A stretch of DNA of 64,000 bases. Origin: Candidatus Sysuiplasma acidicola (GTDB taxonomy: Archaea; Thermoplasmatota; Thermoplasmata; Sysuiplasmatales; Sysuiplasmataceae). Under the pieces are notes generated by a model. The model was not told the DNA's origin. It searched no databases and worked only from the letters and a program-made list of their open reading frames with translations. The position numbers were made by a program, and so were the translations under genes. Position 1 is the first letter of the stretch, and each line of letters starts with the position of its first letter. The stretch spans positions 85,494 through 149,493 of the forward strand of contig JAHEAA010000004.1 in assembly GCA_019721035.1 (NCBI GenBank), written 5' to 3'. This document shows, in pieces, positions 8,655 through 17,193 of this stretch.

Positions 8655-9359
8655 TCAACTCCCGCTGTCTGTTATTCTGCCGTCGGAAAGCCGTATCCTG
8701 ATGTTCGTGCGCGAGGCTACCTCGGCATTGTGCGTCACGACGACAACGGTCGAATGCTGCTCACGGTTCAGCCTGCTGAAGAGTTCCAGCACAGCCGAGC
8801 CGGCCTCGCTGTCGAGATTGCCGGTGGGCTCGTCGGCCCACAGGACTGCAGGCATGTTGACCAGTGATCTTGCGATGGCGACACGCTGCTGTTCACCGCC
8901 AGAAAGCTGGTCAGGTTTGAAACCGGTTCTGTTCTCCAGTCCAACAAATTCGAGGACTTCAATTGCCCTCCTTCTTGCCTCGGAAGCACGAACGCCCGTA
9001 ATCAGCGCCGGCAGCTCCACGTTCTCTACAACGTTAAAGACTGGCAGAAGTGCATAATTCTGAAACACGAAACCCATGCTTGACGCCCTGAACCTGCTTA
9101 TTTCTCTGTCTGTCATACCGGTGATGTTCCTTCCCGCTATGATGACTTCCCCCTCTGTAACGCGGTCAAGACCGGAGAGACAATTGAGCAGCGTCGATTT
9201 ACCCGAACCGGACGGGCCGGTAACTGCGACAAAGTCTCCCCGCCTTATGCTGACGGTCACATTCTTCAGCGCGGCAAATCTCTCTTTTCCCACTGTGTAA
9301 TATTTGCTTATGTTCTGTGCCCGGACAGCGTATCCGTCATCTGCTGCATGCCCCTGCAT
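8655..9359 (-). CDS. ABC transporter ATP-binding protein, LolD/MacB-like
   Basis: The cytoplasmic ATPase of the adjoining FtsX-type transporter. All motifs are present: Walker A GPSGSGKST, a Q-loop in FVFQNYALLPVFNV, signature LSGGEQQRVAIARSL, Walker B AVLWADEP followed by TGNLDS, and an H-loop in VVVTHN. The frame is open from 9434, but the first 25 residues are unlike the family. The ATG at 9359 (MQGHAADDGYAVRA) gives the usual length of about 234 residues. It has an AT-rich TTAATTAATT box about 30 nt upstream, consistent with a leaderless transcript. The stop at 8655 lies just before the permease reading frame, so the two are probably co-translated. Confidence 0.92.
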   Translation of the reverse strand: MQGHAADDGYAVRAQNISKYYTVGKERFAALKNVTVSIRRGDFVAVTGPSGSGKSTLLNCLSGLDRVTEGEVIIAGRNITGMTDREISRFRASSMGFVFQNYALLPVFNVVENVELPALITGVRASEARRRAIEVLEFVGLENRTGFKPDQLSGGEQQRVAIARSLVNMPAVLWADEPTGNLDSEAGSAVLELFSRLNREQHSTVVVVTHNAEVASRTNIRIRLSDGRITDSGS

Positions 9360-9679
9360 ATCAATTACTTGGACCGGTGACCAATTAATTAACAATGCTG
9401 CCTCCGCCCCCGCATTCGGGGCGCAGGATGCCACTCGGCTCGCCCGTCACTCATCACAAATCAGCGTTGGGTTTCTCGTCACTGTGGCAGCAGGACTATT
9501 GACCATCCCCTTAACAATGTTGTGCTCGCATTGCTATCCCGGGCGGAGGAGCTTTTTATCAACTTTGTGCGTAAAACAGCACGCTTCCGCTCAATACGGG
9601 CGTCAACCGAAGTTTGTGCAGCGTGACAGGGGAACCGGCGCTCGGAAAGCTTTTTAGAACAGTATGCGCATCTTAATGC

Positions 9680-9862
9680 GTGAAGAGCAAACTCATGGAG
9701 ATACTGGCGTGTCCTGTCTGCAGGCATCATCCACTGGAACTTGAAGTGGATAAAAAGGAAGCCGAGGAAATAATTTCAGGCACTATCAAATGCGCAAAGT
9801 GCGGAAACGCATACCCCATCCAGGACTCCATACCAAATATGCTGCCGCCAGAACTCAGATAG
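9680..9862 (+). CDS. Trm112-like zinc-ribbon protein
   Basis: A 60-residue protein of the Trm112/UPF0434 family. It shows the family signature MEILACPVCR near the start and a second CAKCG knuckle at about residues 39-43, together forming a four-cysteine zinc site, then AYPIQDSIPNMLP, the typical closing strand. In archaea and eukaryotes Trm112 is an obligate partner that activates several RNA and protein methyltransferases. The start is GTG 9680, and ATG 9695 is possible. It converges with the aminotransferase gene. The small size is normal for the family. Confidence 0.8.
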   Translation: MKSKLMEILACPVCRHHPLELEVDKKEAEEIISGTIKCAKCGNAYPIQDSIPNMLPPELR

Positions 9863-9873
9863 GCGTCCTGCGC

Positions 9874-11028
9874 TCATCCCAGTCTGACGAGTGCCTTCTC
9901 GATCGCATCCAGTCCTTTTTCCAGCTGCTCCATGCCTGTCGCATATGATATTCTGAAGTGATGCTCCCCGAATTTGCCGAATGACGATCCGGGCGTGACG
10001 CCGACATGCGCCTGATCAAGCAGGTAATCTCCCATCCTGTCAGAATCCATATCAAATTCGTATTTAGGGAAAGCGTAGAATGCTCCCTTTGGTTCCACCA
10101 TGCTCAGGCCATTGATTTCCCCGATGCGCCGTACCACGAAATCCCGTCTTCTACGGAATTCCGCGACCATCTCTTCCACTGGTTCCCTGGGCCCCTTCAG
10201 CGCCGCGACGCCCGCCTTCTGCACGAATGATGTGGCACATGTTATCGAATGTGTCTGGATCTTCTGTATGTCGCCTATCAGGCTCTTGTCTGCATGGAGA
10301 TAACCAAGTCTCCATCCGGTCATCGAATAAGTTTTCGAAAAACCGTTCACCGTTATGACTCTCTCTTTCATGCCGTCGAGCGATGCCGGAGAGTGGTTCA
10401 CAGCATCGTAAATGATCTTCTCATAGATTTCATCACTGATGATAAGCAGATCATGGTCAACGGCAAGTTCGCATATTCCGGCCACATCCTCTTTCCTCAT
10501 TACAGCCCCTGTTGGATTGCAGGGAGAGTTCAGTATTATCATTCTCGTACTGTCATTAATCTTCTCGGCGACCAGCTCGGGAGTAAGCCTGAACGATGTT
10601 TCCTCGTCCGCTCTTACAGGGACAGGAATGTCCTCTGCGATGCGCACCATCGGCTCGTATGAAACCCACGCCGGGTCCGGCATTATGACTTCCGATCCTC
10701 TGTCAACAAGCGCGAGAACGGCCATGAAAATGGCCTGCTTTGTCGGTGTCACGACGATTTCCGACGCATGTGCATCTATCCTGTTTTCAGAACGGAGTTT
10801 TTCCGCTATTGCCTCTCTCAGTTCGGGTATGCCGGAGGAAGGCGTGTATTTCGTGAAACCGGCCTTCAGCGCGGAGATGCACTCATCGACTATGTGCTGC
10901 GGAGTCGGAAAATCGGGCTCCCCTATGGAAAACGAAATAACATCAATGCCCTTCGATTTCAGTTCCTTGACTTTGTCAGCGACTTTCACCGTGCCTGATT
11001 CCACAACTGAGCTCATTCTCGCGCTCAT
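9874..11028 (-). CDS. PLP-dependent aminotransferase class I, aspartate aminotransferase-like
   Basis: Transfers an amino group from aspartate (or another amino acid) to 2-oxoglutarate. The fold type I signatures are clear: SFSIGEPDFPTP near the N-terminus, YTPSSGIPELREAI, LNSPCNPTGAV, SDEIYEKIIY, and the PLP-lysine segment GFSKTYSMTGWRLGY. The C-terminal arginine that holds the substrate carboxylate is in HFRISYATG. Length is 384 residues, normal for the archaeal aspartate aminotransferase subgroup. The start is ATG 11028, with a second ATG four codons later. It converges with the Trm112-like gene. Exact amino-acid specificity cannot be read. Confidence 0.9.
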   Translation of the reverse strand: MSARMSSVVESGTVKVADKVKELKSKGIDVISFSIGEPDFPTPQHIVDECISALKAGFTKYTPSSGIPELREAIAEKLRSENRIDAHASEIVVTPTKQAIFMAVLALVDRGSEVIMPDPAWVSYEPMVRIAEDIPVPVRADEETSFRLTPELVAEKINDSTRMIILNSPCNPTGAVMRKEDVAGICELAVDHDLLIISDEIYEKIIYDAVNHSPASLDGMKERVITVNGFSKTYSMTGWRLGYLHADKSLIGDIQKIQTHSITCATSFVQKAGVAALKGPREPVEEMVAEFRRRRDFVVRRIGEINGLSMVEPKGAFYAFPKYEFDMDSDRMGDYLLDQAHVGVTPGSSFGKFGEHHFRISYATGMEQLEKGLDAIEKALVRLG

Positions 11029-11363
11029 GTGTGAAGGGATATCACGTTCCCTTAAAACACTTTACTGACTGCGGGCAGCAGGGGCAATATACGGCTGCAA
11101 GCTGAGGGCGCAGGCAAGTCGGAACAGAAGTATTTCCACCCGAGCGAAGCGAGAGCGGACATGCTGACAGGCAACAATATTGTTTGTTGCGATTTTCGAA
11201 AGCAATTTCACACGCTCCTACATTACTCTACGCTGAAAATTTCACGCCCCCCAATCCCTCAGTGGGAAAGCACTCGAATAATCGACTGCCACCTGATTCC
11301 TTTGGCATACATAGATAAGGAAGATCCTGTTTTTATTATCAAGCGACCAGGGAGGTCGACGTT
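11029..11363. other. Intergenic region with pdxS promoter and a perfect 12-bp palindrome
   Basis: The region holds no credible gene. It separates the leftward aminotransferase from pdxS. A perfect palindrome AACAATATTGTT is at 11173-11184, about 180 bp before pdxS. AT-rich stretches at 11308-11316 and 11330-11339 may be the pdxS TATA element. A Shine-Dalgarno-like GGGAGGT is at 11350-11356, 7 nt before the ATG. Confidence 0.5.
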
Positions 11364-12272
11364 ATGCCTCTGAATATAGACATATCTTCACTAAGACACG
11401 GAACGGAACTGATTAAGAGAGGATTCGCCAGCATGCAGAAAGGCGGCGTCATAATGGACGTGACGAATGCCGAACAGGCTGCGATAGCTGAGGAAGCCGG
11501 ATCAGTGGCAGTCATGGCGCTGGAGAGGGTTCCCGCCGATATAAGGGCCGCCGGAGGCGTGGCGAGAATGGCCGATCCGCTCAAAGTGCTCGAAATCATT
11601 GATGCCGTCACCATACCGGTAATGGCAAAATGCAGAATAGGTCATGCGGCAGAAGCACTGGTTCTGCAGTCACTGGGCGTGGATATGATTGACGAGAGTG
11701 AGGTGCTGACGCCCGCAGATCCATTTTATCATGTGGACAAGAGGGCGTTTACAGTTCCTTTCGTCTGCGGCGCGAGAGACCTGGGTGAGGCGCTGAGAAG
11801 AATCGGCGAAGGTGCCGCGATGATCAGAACTAAAGGCGAACCGGGAACCGGAAACGTGGTTGAGGCCGTAAGGCATCAGCGTGTTGTCATGTCTAAAATA
11901 CGATCTCTCAAGGGTCTTTCCGACGAAGAGCTCAACGGCGTGGCGCGGGAAATAAACGCACCGCTGGAACTCGTGAAGGAAACAGCAGTGCTTCAACGCC
12001 TGCCCGTCGTCAACTTCGCTGCCGGCGGAATAGCCTCCCCGGCCGACGCTGCACTGATGATGCAGCTTGGCAGCGACGGAATATTCGTGGGAAGCGGCAT
12101 ATTCAAGGCGAAGAATCCGAAGATGATGGCAAAGGCAATTGTGGAAGCGACGCTGCACTTTGACGATCCTTCCATTGTCGCAGAAGTTTCAAAGGGTCTA
12201 GGCGAATCGATGCCCGGCGTGGAAATATCCAAGCTTGCCCAGGAACAGCGCATGCAGGAAAGAGGCTACTGA
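11364..12272 (+). CDS. pdxS: Pyridoxal 5'-phosphate synthase subunit PdxS
   Basis: The synthase subunit of the ribose-5-phosphate-dependent vitamin B6 pathway. It builds PLP from ribose 5-phosphate, glyceraldehyde 3-phosphate and ammonia. The very conserved family sequence is easily recognised: [35 protein letters not shown], the active-site lysine region [13 protein letters not shown] (Lys89 here), and [20 protein letters not shown] followed by GSGIFK. Length of 302 is slightly above the usual 290-300. A strong GGGAGGT lies 7 nt before the ATG. The glutaminase partner PdxT is not adjacent and was not seen in this window, so it must be elsewhere. It converges with a membrane methyltransferase gene. 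Confidence 0.97.
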   Translation: MPLNIDISSLRHGTELIKRGFASMQKGGVIMDVTNAEQAAIAEEAGSVAVMALERVPADIRAAGGVARMADPLKVLEIIDAVTIPVMAKCRIGHAAEALVLQSLGVDMIDESEVLTPADPFYHVDKRAFTVPFVCGARDLGEALRRIGEGAAMIRTKGEPGTGNVVEAVRHQRVVMSKIRSLKGLSDEELNGVAREINAPLELVKETAVLQRLPVVNFAAGGIASPADAALMMQLGSDGIFVGSGIFKAKNPKMMAKAIVEATLHFDDPSIVAEVSKGLGESMPGVEISKLAQEQRMQERGY

Positions 12273-12286
12273 AGCCGAGGCAGTGT

Positions 12287-12868
12287 TTATCTCCTCAATC
12301 TCAGGTGGAGCGGTACCAGCATCGGCACGTTCCTTCTGTAATCATCATACGTTGCTCCGTACCTGTGCTTCATGAACGGCTCCTGAATTGCTTTCAGATA
12401 GAGTAAATAGGCTACGGCAAGTGAAGGCGTTATGATGAAGATGGCCACGGCGGACTGCAGGAGCACTCCCAGCCCGGCCAGTATTATCAGATATCCAAGT
12501 CCCTTCGGATTCCTGCTAATGGAGTACGGTCCGTTTACAATCAGCCTTTCACCGCTCCTGTGCTGTGTGTATGAGAGGGCCCAGAATATCCAGGATGCGC
12601 CAATCATGAAAAGCAGCGAGAATATTATGAAATTCCAGGGAAATATGTCGAAGTATGTCCAGGTGAACGCCTGTGAGAGCACGGGCGTTGAGTAATCGAC
12701 TGCGGCAAGATATCCAAATGGTATCATCACCGTCACCAGGTATGCGAGCACAGACTTCTCAACAGAAGCGATGAGGGAGGATTTCTGCTGGCTCCTCCCG
12801 TCATTCCATCTGGCCGCGCTGCTGCGCCTGTCCAGACCCCTGTCTGTTCTATCGGCTCCCCTGAACAA
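12287..12868 (-). CDS. Isoprenylcysteine methyltransferase-like membrane protein
   Basis: A 193-residue polytopic protein with four to five hydrophobic helices. Its C-terminal third carries the ICMT/PEMT-type signature: GPYSISRNPKGLGY, then a helix pair and an EPFMKHRYGATYDDYRRNVP block that binds SAM in this superfamily. Members methylate lipids, isoprenoid thiols or other small molecules at the membrane. The substrate here is unknown. The start is TTG 12868, and a TATA-like CTTTTTATAACG about 35-45 nt upstream supports initiation close to it. The gene is convergent with pdxS. Confidence 0.75.
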   Translation of the reverse strand: MFRGADRTDRGLDRRSSAARWNDGRSQQKSSLIASVEKSVLAYLVTVMIPFGYLAAVDYSTPVLSQAFTWTYFDIFPWNFIIFSLLFMIGASWIFWALSYTQHRSGERLIVNGPYSISRNPKGLGYLIILAGLGVLLQSAVAIFIITPSLAVAYLLYLKAIQEPFMKHRYGATYDDYRRNVPMLVPLHLRLRR

Positions 12869-13485
12869 TCGTCATCCCATCCGTCAGACACTATGTATGC
12901 GGCGTTATAAAAAGCTAATCGATTTGCTCAATTGGAGGGTCAATGCAAGCGTGTCCATGAGCATAACCAGTGAACTGATACACATGCCTCAGCCCTGATT
13001 ACATTGCCAGATATGCTTTGCGGGATATGACCCGATGAGGAAGATCGCCTGTCATCAAAATGTAATGCGATACTATCGCCTTGGCTGTGGCTGCTTCTGA
13101 ACGGCACGGCACGGTCAGGAAGTCGAACGGCCATCTCTTGTCCGTACAGACGGCGGTACTGCGAGTGTTCTGTGATTTTAGGCATAGTTCAGCTATCAAG
13201 ATTCGCTTCGCGGAGATGTTAGATTCAGGAAAAACTGGAAAGCAGCTTGTTGAACTCCTTCTCAGGATGATCGTGTGGGGGGCGCCAGGACTGTGATTAG
13301 AATACAGTAATTTATTGGCACACCCGGTGTCATCAACGGTTTATAATGCTCTATTCAGGGTTACGATGTGGAGGGTTTACCGCGAATTCAAATCAGTCGA
13401 CATCTGTTTCTAATGAGGCATTTCAATCAGCCGTGACTTCAACGGCAGCTAAGGAATGCAACACAGCTGAACTGTCAATCGAGGT
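12869..13485. other. 617-bp intergenic region, no supported gene
   Basis: Short frames exist on both strands (for example 12999-13199 minus and 13081-13296 plus). None has family-like sequence, a ribosome-binding context or composition like the neighbours. Promoters for both flanking genes are plausible: a TATA-like TTTTTATAA near 12903-12912 for the leftward gene and TTTATAATG at about 13340-13348 for the rightward gene. The middle may be a decayed gene, but no ancestry could be recognised. Confidence 0.4.
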
Positions 13486-14097
13486 ATGCTGATGGAGGAA
13501 GTCAACAGCTCAGCATACGGCGCGGAAACTGTCAACCTTCATTTCAAACTGCGTGATACTCCATTGGGCCGGCTATTGATTCCCTTCTCACTTTTCTTTT
13601 CTGTGTGCTTTATCGCCGAGCTTGCTGACTGGTATCTCACAAGATTGGGTTTTACATACAGCTATGGGCTGTTCGGTTTTAACAACAACCAACCTGTCAT
13701 TCGAGCTCTTGCTGCTAACTTCATTGCGGCTACCTACGTGGGCCAGATGGTTCTCTCCCTGTCACTCTTCATCATATTCTATCTGATCGCGAACTTAATG
13801 CCACCTGCAAAGTCCCGGATAATTTTGGTTGTTTCCATCTTAACAGGCTCATTCGCAGGGAATTTTGTTGGTTATATGATTATCTTCAATGACCTCTATT
13901 ATCTTCCTTTTCTGTCCCATGGGAATTTGACGATAGGCGAGGCTCAGCCATCCATTCTAGGTGCATTACTGTATGCGAGCGTCGCAGGAGACTGGTTGCG
14001 CATGGCTCTGGTTGCACTCGGTGGATTTTTTATGGGCGGCTTGCAACGATTGACCGAAGAGTCAGAAATTAATGAGCCCTCAAAAGTTCGACGATAG
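13486..14097 (+). CDS. Hypothetical polytopic membrane protein
   Basis: A 203-residue protein with four clear hydrophobic helices: about residues 28-46, 75-100 (SLSLFIIFYLIANLMPP), 107-130 and 160-188. A soluble, acidic then basic tail follows. The first helix is interrupted by an ELADWYLTRLGFTYSYG segment. No family was recognised. An AGGT precedes the ATG at 13486, and a second ATG follows two codons later. It stands alone upstream of the stomatin/NfeD pair, 190 bp away, so a functional link is not implied. Confidence 0.6.
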   Translation: MLMEEVNSSAYGAETVNLHFKLRDTPLGRLLIPFSLFFSVCFIAELADWYLTRLGFTYSYGLFGFNNNQPVIRALAANFIAATYVGQMVLSLSLFIIFYLIANLMPPAKSRIILVVSILTGSFAGNFVGYMIIFNDLYYLPFLSHGNLTIGEAQPSILGALLYASVAGDWLRMALVALGGFFMGGLQRLTEESEINEPSKVRR

Positions 14098-14287
14098 TTC
14101 AATCGGGAGATCACTGCCTCATACATCCTGGATCACTGTTCAAAAGTCACACCCTATCATCAATTGAGTGTTCAGACGTACTGCTTGTCAGTGTCCGATT
14201 GCGCAGGAAACTGTATCCTCACAAGATTGCCTTCAAATCTTCCCTTATGGCATTAACACCTGCACGCGGTGTTGATTGAGGGAAAAG

Positions 14288-15265
14288 ATGTTAAGTATGT
14301 TCGTATCTAAGGTATTGAGGAATAAAATGTGGTCCATACTTGCGACGGAAGGATTCAAGTACATTGATCTGCAGGCCTCGTCATCTCTTGGAGCCTTTGC
14401 AGGCGGTATCGTGATACTGTTCATAGTGCTCATCTTCCTTTCCGCAATGATTAAGATCGTTAAGGAATACGAGCGTATCGTCAATTTCAGACTCGGCAAG
14501 GCACAGGCAGAGAAAGGACCCGGTATAGTGTTTATAATTCCAGGCATCGACAAGCCGGTTCGTGTTGACCTGAGGGAGCGGTTCCTCCAGATTCCACATC
14601 AGACATGCATTACCAAGGACAACGCACCGGTAGACATCGATTTCATCATCTATTTCAAGGTCATCAGCGCCGCGGATTCTGTCATACAGGTTAACAATTT
14701 CGAAGGGGCGGCGATGGGCATCGCCACAACAACACTCAGGGCTGTTATCGGAGACATCAACCTGGATGAAGTTCTTTCAAAGAGAGAAGAAATCAACGCA
14801 GTGCTGCGAACAAAACTGGATGAAGTTACGACAAGATGGGGCGTCAAAGTCACCAATGTGGAGATAAGGGAAATACTGCCTCCGAAGAATGTGTCAGATG
14901 CAATGATACTGCAGATGTCTGCGGAAAGGAGCAGGCGTGCGGTCGTCACGGAAGCCGAAGGAAAGAAGTCCGCAACGATAACCGTAGCAGAGGGCGACAG
15001 GCAGAGCGCCATACTCAGGGCGGAAGGGGAGAAGCAGTCCGCCATACTGAAGGCAGAGGGGTATGCGCAGGCGCTGAGTACAGTCTTTTCGGCCGCGAAG
15101 ACAATCGATTCGAAGACGCTGACGCTGCAGTACCTCGACACGCTCAAGGCGCTGGGAAGCAGCGCTGCCACCAAATTCGTCCTGCCTGCTGAGTTCACTC
15201 AGCTGCTTGCACCCATAAAGGCGATGATCAGCAGTGCGGAGACGGAGGCAGGCAAGAGTGAGTGA
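14288..15265 (+). CDS. Stomatin/SPFH domain membrane protein
   Basis: A membrane-anchored SPFH (prohibitin homology) protein that forms membrane microdomain scaffolds, usually with an NfeD partner. A short N-terminal segment leads to one membrane helix (about residues 38-58, GGIVILFIVLIFLSAMI). The SPFH domain follows with KEYERIVNFRLGKAQAEKGPG, RVDLRERFLQIP, TKDNAPVDIDFIIYFKV and RGEI-like NVEIREILPP. A long heptad-rich region of alanine/glutamate repeats (AEGDRQSAILRAEGEKQSAI) then forms the oligomerising coiled coil. An upstream TTG at 14276 is in frame. ATG 14288, preceded by GAGGGAAA, is preferred. It overlaps the downstream short NfeD gene by 8 nt, the classical stomatin operon arrangement. 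Confidence 0.9.
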   Translation: MLSMFVSKVLRNKMWSILATEGFKYIDLQASSSLGAFAGGIVILFIVLIFLSAMIKIVKEYERIVNFRLGKAQAEKGPGIVFIIPGIDKPVRVDLRERFLQIPHQTCITKDNAPVDIDFIIYFKVISAADSVIQVNNFEGAAMGIATTTLRAVIGDINLDEVLSKREEINAVLRTKLDEVTTRWGVKVTNVEIREILPPKNVSDAMILQMSAERSRRAVVTEAEGKKSATITVAEGDRQSAILRAEGEKQSAILKAEGYAQALSTVFSAAKTIDSKTLTLQYLDTLKALGSSAATKFVLPAEFTQLLAPIKAMISSAETEAGKSE

Positions 15266-15692
15266 GTCGGCTCCACGCAACGACAACAGCCTGATCGATC
15301 GGCTGTTCCTGTTCGGCATAAGGCCCTTTCTGATAGTCATCGGCATATTCGCCATCGGCCTGTATATGCTCGCGTACGGCATTTCGGGCATGGATGCCGG
15401 CTATATCTTTACCGGCGTGATTCTCCTGCTTCTGAGCGCCGGCCTCGCATATGGTTTCAAGACGACCGGGACAAAGAGGATCACGAAGGCATATTTCACA
15501 AAAGACATCAAGGTGGGTCGCATCGGAAAAGCAAAAAAATCTTTCGGCGGGACGACGCGCGGTGTCGTGGATCTGGACAATGAGTACTGGACAGCCGTTT
15601 CAGACGATAACATAGCAGAAGGGGACGACGTCACGGTGCTGTCAGTCGAGCCGGACAGGGTAACGCTGCGCGTAGAGAAGAAGAAAAGCTGA
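15258..15692 (+). CDS. Short NfeD-family protein (stomatin operon partner)
   Basis: A partner of the upstream stomatin. It has two N-terminal membrane helices (RPFLIVIGIFAIGLYMLAYG and GYIFTGVILLLLSAGLAYG). A cytoplasmic OB-fold NfeD domain follows, recognised by GRIGKAKKSFGGTTRGVVDLDNEYWTAV and GDDVTVLSVEPDRVTLRVEKK. The frame is open from GTG 15234, but GTG 15258 is better placed. It follows a GGAGG at about 15244-15248 and gives an 8-nt overlap with the stomatin stop. It lacks the ClpP-like protease domain of long NfeD proteins, which is encoded by the convergent neighbour. Confidence 0.85.
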   Translation: MSESAPRNDNSLIDRLFLFGIRPFLIVIGIFAIGLYMLAYGISGMDAGYIFTGVILLLLSAGLAYGFKTTGTKRITKAYFTKDIKVGRIGKAKKSFGGTTRGVVDLDNEYWTAVSDDNIAEGDDVTVLSVEPDRVTLRVEKKKS

Positions 15693-15743
15693 ATGCATGC
15701 TTCCTCCCACCCTCCGCGATGCACACAGACACCGCACTTGAAA

Positions 15744-17069
15744 TCAATGATCCTTTCCAGTCTGCGGCGGCGCTTCTTCAACTCTCAGCTTTCCGTCGCC
15801 GTAATCGAGGACCTTCACATTCGTGCCCTTGGATATGAATTTGTCAGAAGTGCATGTCCATTCTTCCGAAAGGACGTTGCAAATTCCTCCGCTTCCCGGC
15901 ATAACATCTGTGACGGCCCATCCCAGGGCTCCGATTGTTCTGTGCGGTCCTACGAGCTTCGGACCATCCATCATCGCCTTCCTTATTCTTGAAATGTAAA
16001 CCGCACCGATTATGAGCAATGCTCCGACGACACCCATGCCGATGTAGTTTCCCGTTCCGAACGGCGTGGGAGAATAGCCCAGGGAGTTTCCGGCAAGCAA
16101 CCAGCTGCCCACCAGGCCGAGCAATATTCCGGACATTGCAAAGATCCCGTGTCCCGCCTTCAGCTCTAGGAATATCAGCACCGCGGCCGCAATCAGTATG
16201 AGTATTGCCACGACCGGCGCACCTATCACCTCGGCTCCCAGCAGGCCGAGCGCAATCATTATTCCGCCGAAGAATGTGAGGAACAGTGTCCTGTGTGTCA
16301 TGTCTATGAATATGGCCACGATCCCCACGAGGAAGAATATGCCGTCGAGCGTCGGATTGCTAACGACGCTCAGAAACTGATCGAACACAGGCTCCTGAAA
16401 TACATTGATCGTCGCATTCTGAAGACCCGCGAGTCCGAGAAACTCACTGAACGACTGCGCTTCACCGGATATCAGCCCGATCGCATAAGCCGTGCTTGCA
16501 TTGTAGGCGACATTGTTTTCGGCCATATTTTCCGCGGCACTCACATTGTAATGATTTCTGGACGCAAGCGCTCCTATGAACTGCACTGAAAAGTTCTTCA
16601 CATGCTGCTCTTCCAGTGCAGTTCCGCCTATAATGTAAGGCGTAGATGGTCCTATCACTGAGCCGTCTCCCATGTATGTCCTGTTCGTCGCGAGAGCAAT
16701 GTAGCTGCCTGCAGAAGCTGCCGCCCCGTCCGGCGGCACATACGTATATACGGAAAGACCCCTGGACTGCACGCTCTGAATGGCACTGACTATGGACAGC
16801 ATATTCTCGAGAAGCCCTCCGGGCGTGTTCATCACGATGACCATGTCTTCATGATTCGATATGGCTGCGGAAGCCGCTGTCTGCACATAGCTTGCAGCCC
16901 CCTGGTCAACGGCAATGTTGAAGTTGACAACAATGACACTCCTGTGTGCCGTCGCAGAAGCCGTGTCCGCACGGGCAGCCGATTGTGCTGCCGCTGGATG
17001 TGGCAGGAATATGAGCATAAAGACTGCAACAACAGCCAGTATGCGCAGAACGGCACGCATGGCAGTCAA
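15744..17069 (-). CDS. Long NfeD protein with ClpP-class serine protease domain
   Basis: A membrane-bound protease of the stomatin-specific type (as in Pyrococcus PH1510/NfeD1b). A signal-like helix at residues 8-27 ends in AAA. A ClpP-like domain follows, with MNTPGGLLENMLSIVSAIQ, the nucleophile region GAAASAGSYIALAT and the candidate general-base lysine in EEQHVKNFS, matching the Ser-Lys dyad of the family. Four to five membrane helices fill the middle (about residues 235-360). The C-terminal OB domain is at about 375-430 (GALGWAVTDV, GTNVKVLDYGDGKLRVEE). Length of 441 is normal. A TATA-like CAATAAATTTAATT box lies 25-30 nt before the ATG. It is convergent with the stomatin/NfeD pair and probably works with it. 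Confidence 0.88.
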   Translation of the reverse strand: MTAMRAVLRILAVVAVFMLIFLPHPAAAQSAARADTASATAHRSVIVVNFNIAVDQGAASYVQTAASAAISNHEDMVIVMNTPGGLLENMLSIVSAIQSVQSRGLSVYTYVPPDGAAASAGSYIALATNRTYMGDGSVIGPSTPYIIGGTALEEQHVKNFSVQFIGALASRNHYNVSAAENMAENNVAYNASTAYAIGLISGEAQSFSEFLGLAGLQNATINVFQEPVFDQFLSVVSNPTLDGIFFLVGIVAIFIDMTHRTLFLTFFGGIMIALGLLGAEVIGAPVVAILILIAAAVLIFLELKAGHGIFAMSGILLGLVGSWLLAGNSLGYSPTPFGTGNYIGMGVVGALLIIGAVYISRIRKAMMDGPKLVGPHRTIGALGWAVTDVMPGSGGICNVLSEEWTCTSDKFISKGTNVKVLDYGDGKLRVEEAPPQTGKDH

Positions 17070-17156
17070 TACGGTTGACCCGCAATTAAATTTATTGGCT
17101 GCGGGCGTCGCCAGCGGCGATTCGAGGCTTCTCAGGCGTGATAAGCGTCGGATAAG

Positions 17157-17165
17157 TAATATAAA
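17157..17165 (+). promoter_or_regulatory. TATA-like box for the tandem winged-helix regulator
   Basis: TAATATAAA lies 29-37 nt upstream of the TTG start at 17194. That spacing places the expected archaeal transcription start at or just before the start codon, implying a leaderless mRNA. Confidence 0.5.
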
Positions 17166-17193
17166 GGCTCCGTGAAGTTGAAATCAGGATAAC

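Noticed and set aside
7763..8701. Long plus-strand open frame (312 codons) across the ABC permease gene
   Set aside because: It is antisense to a clearly coding FtsX-type permease. Its Cys/His/Arg-rich sequence has no domain pattern and arises from the codon bias of the real gene.
12999..13199. 66-codon minus-strand frame in the 12869-13485 gap
   Set aside because: I considered it as a transposase remnant, but no transposase motif (DDE, HUH or zinc ribbon) could be identified and the start context is poor.
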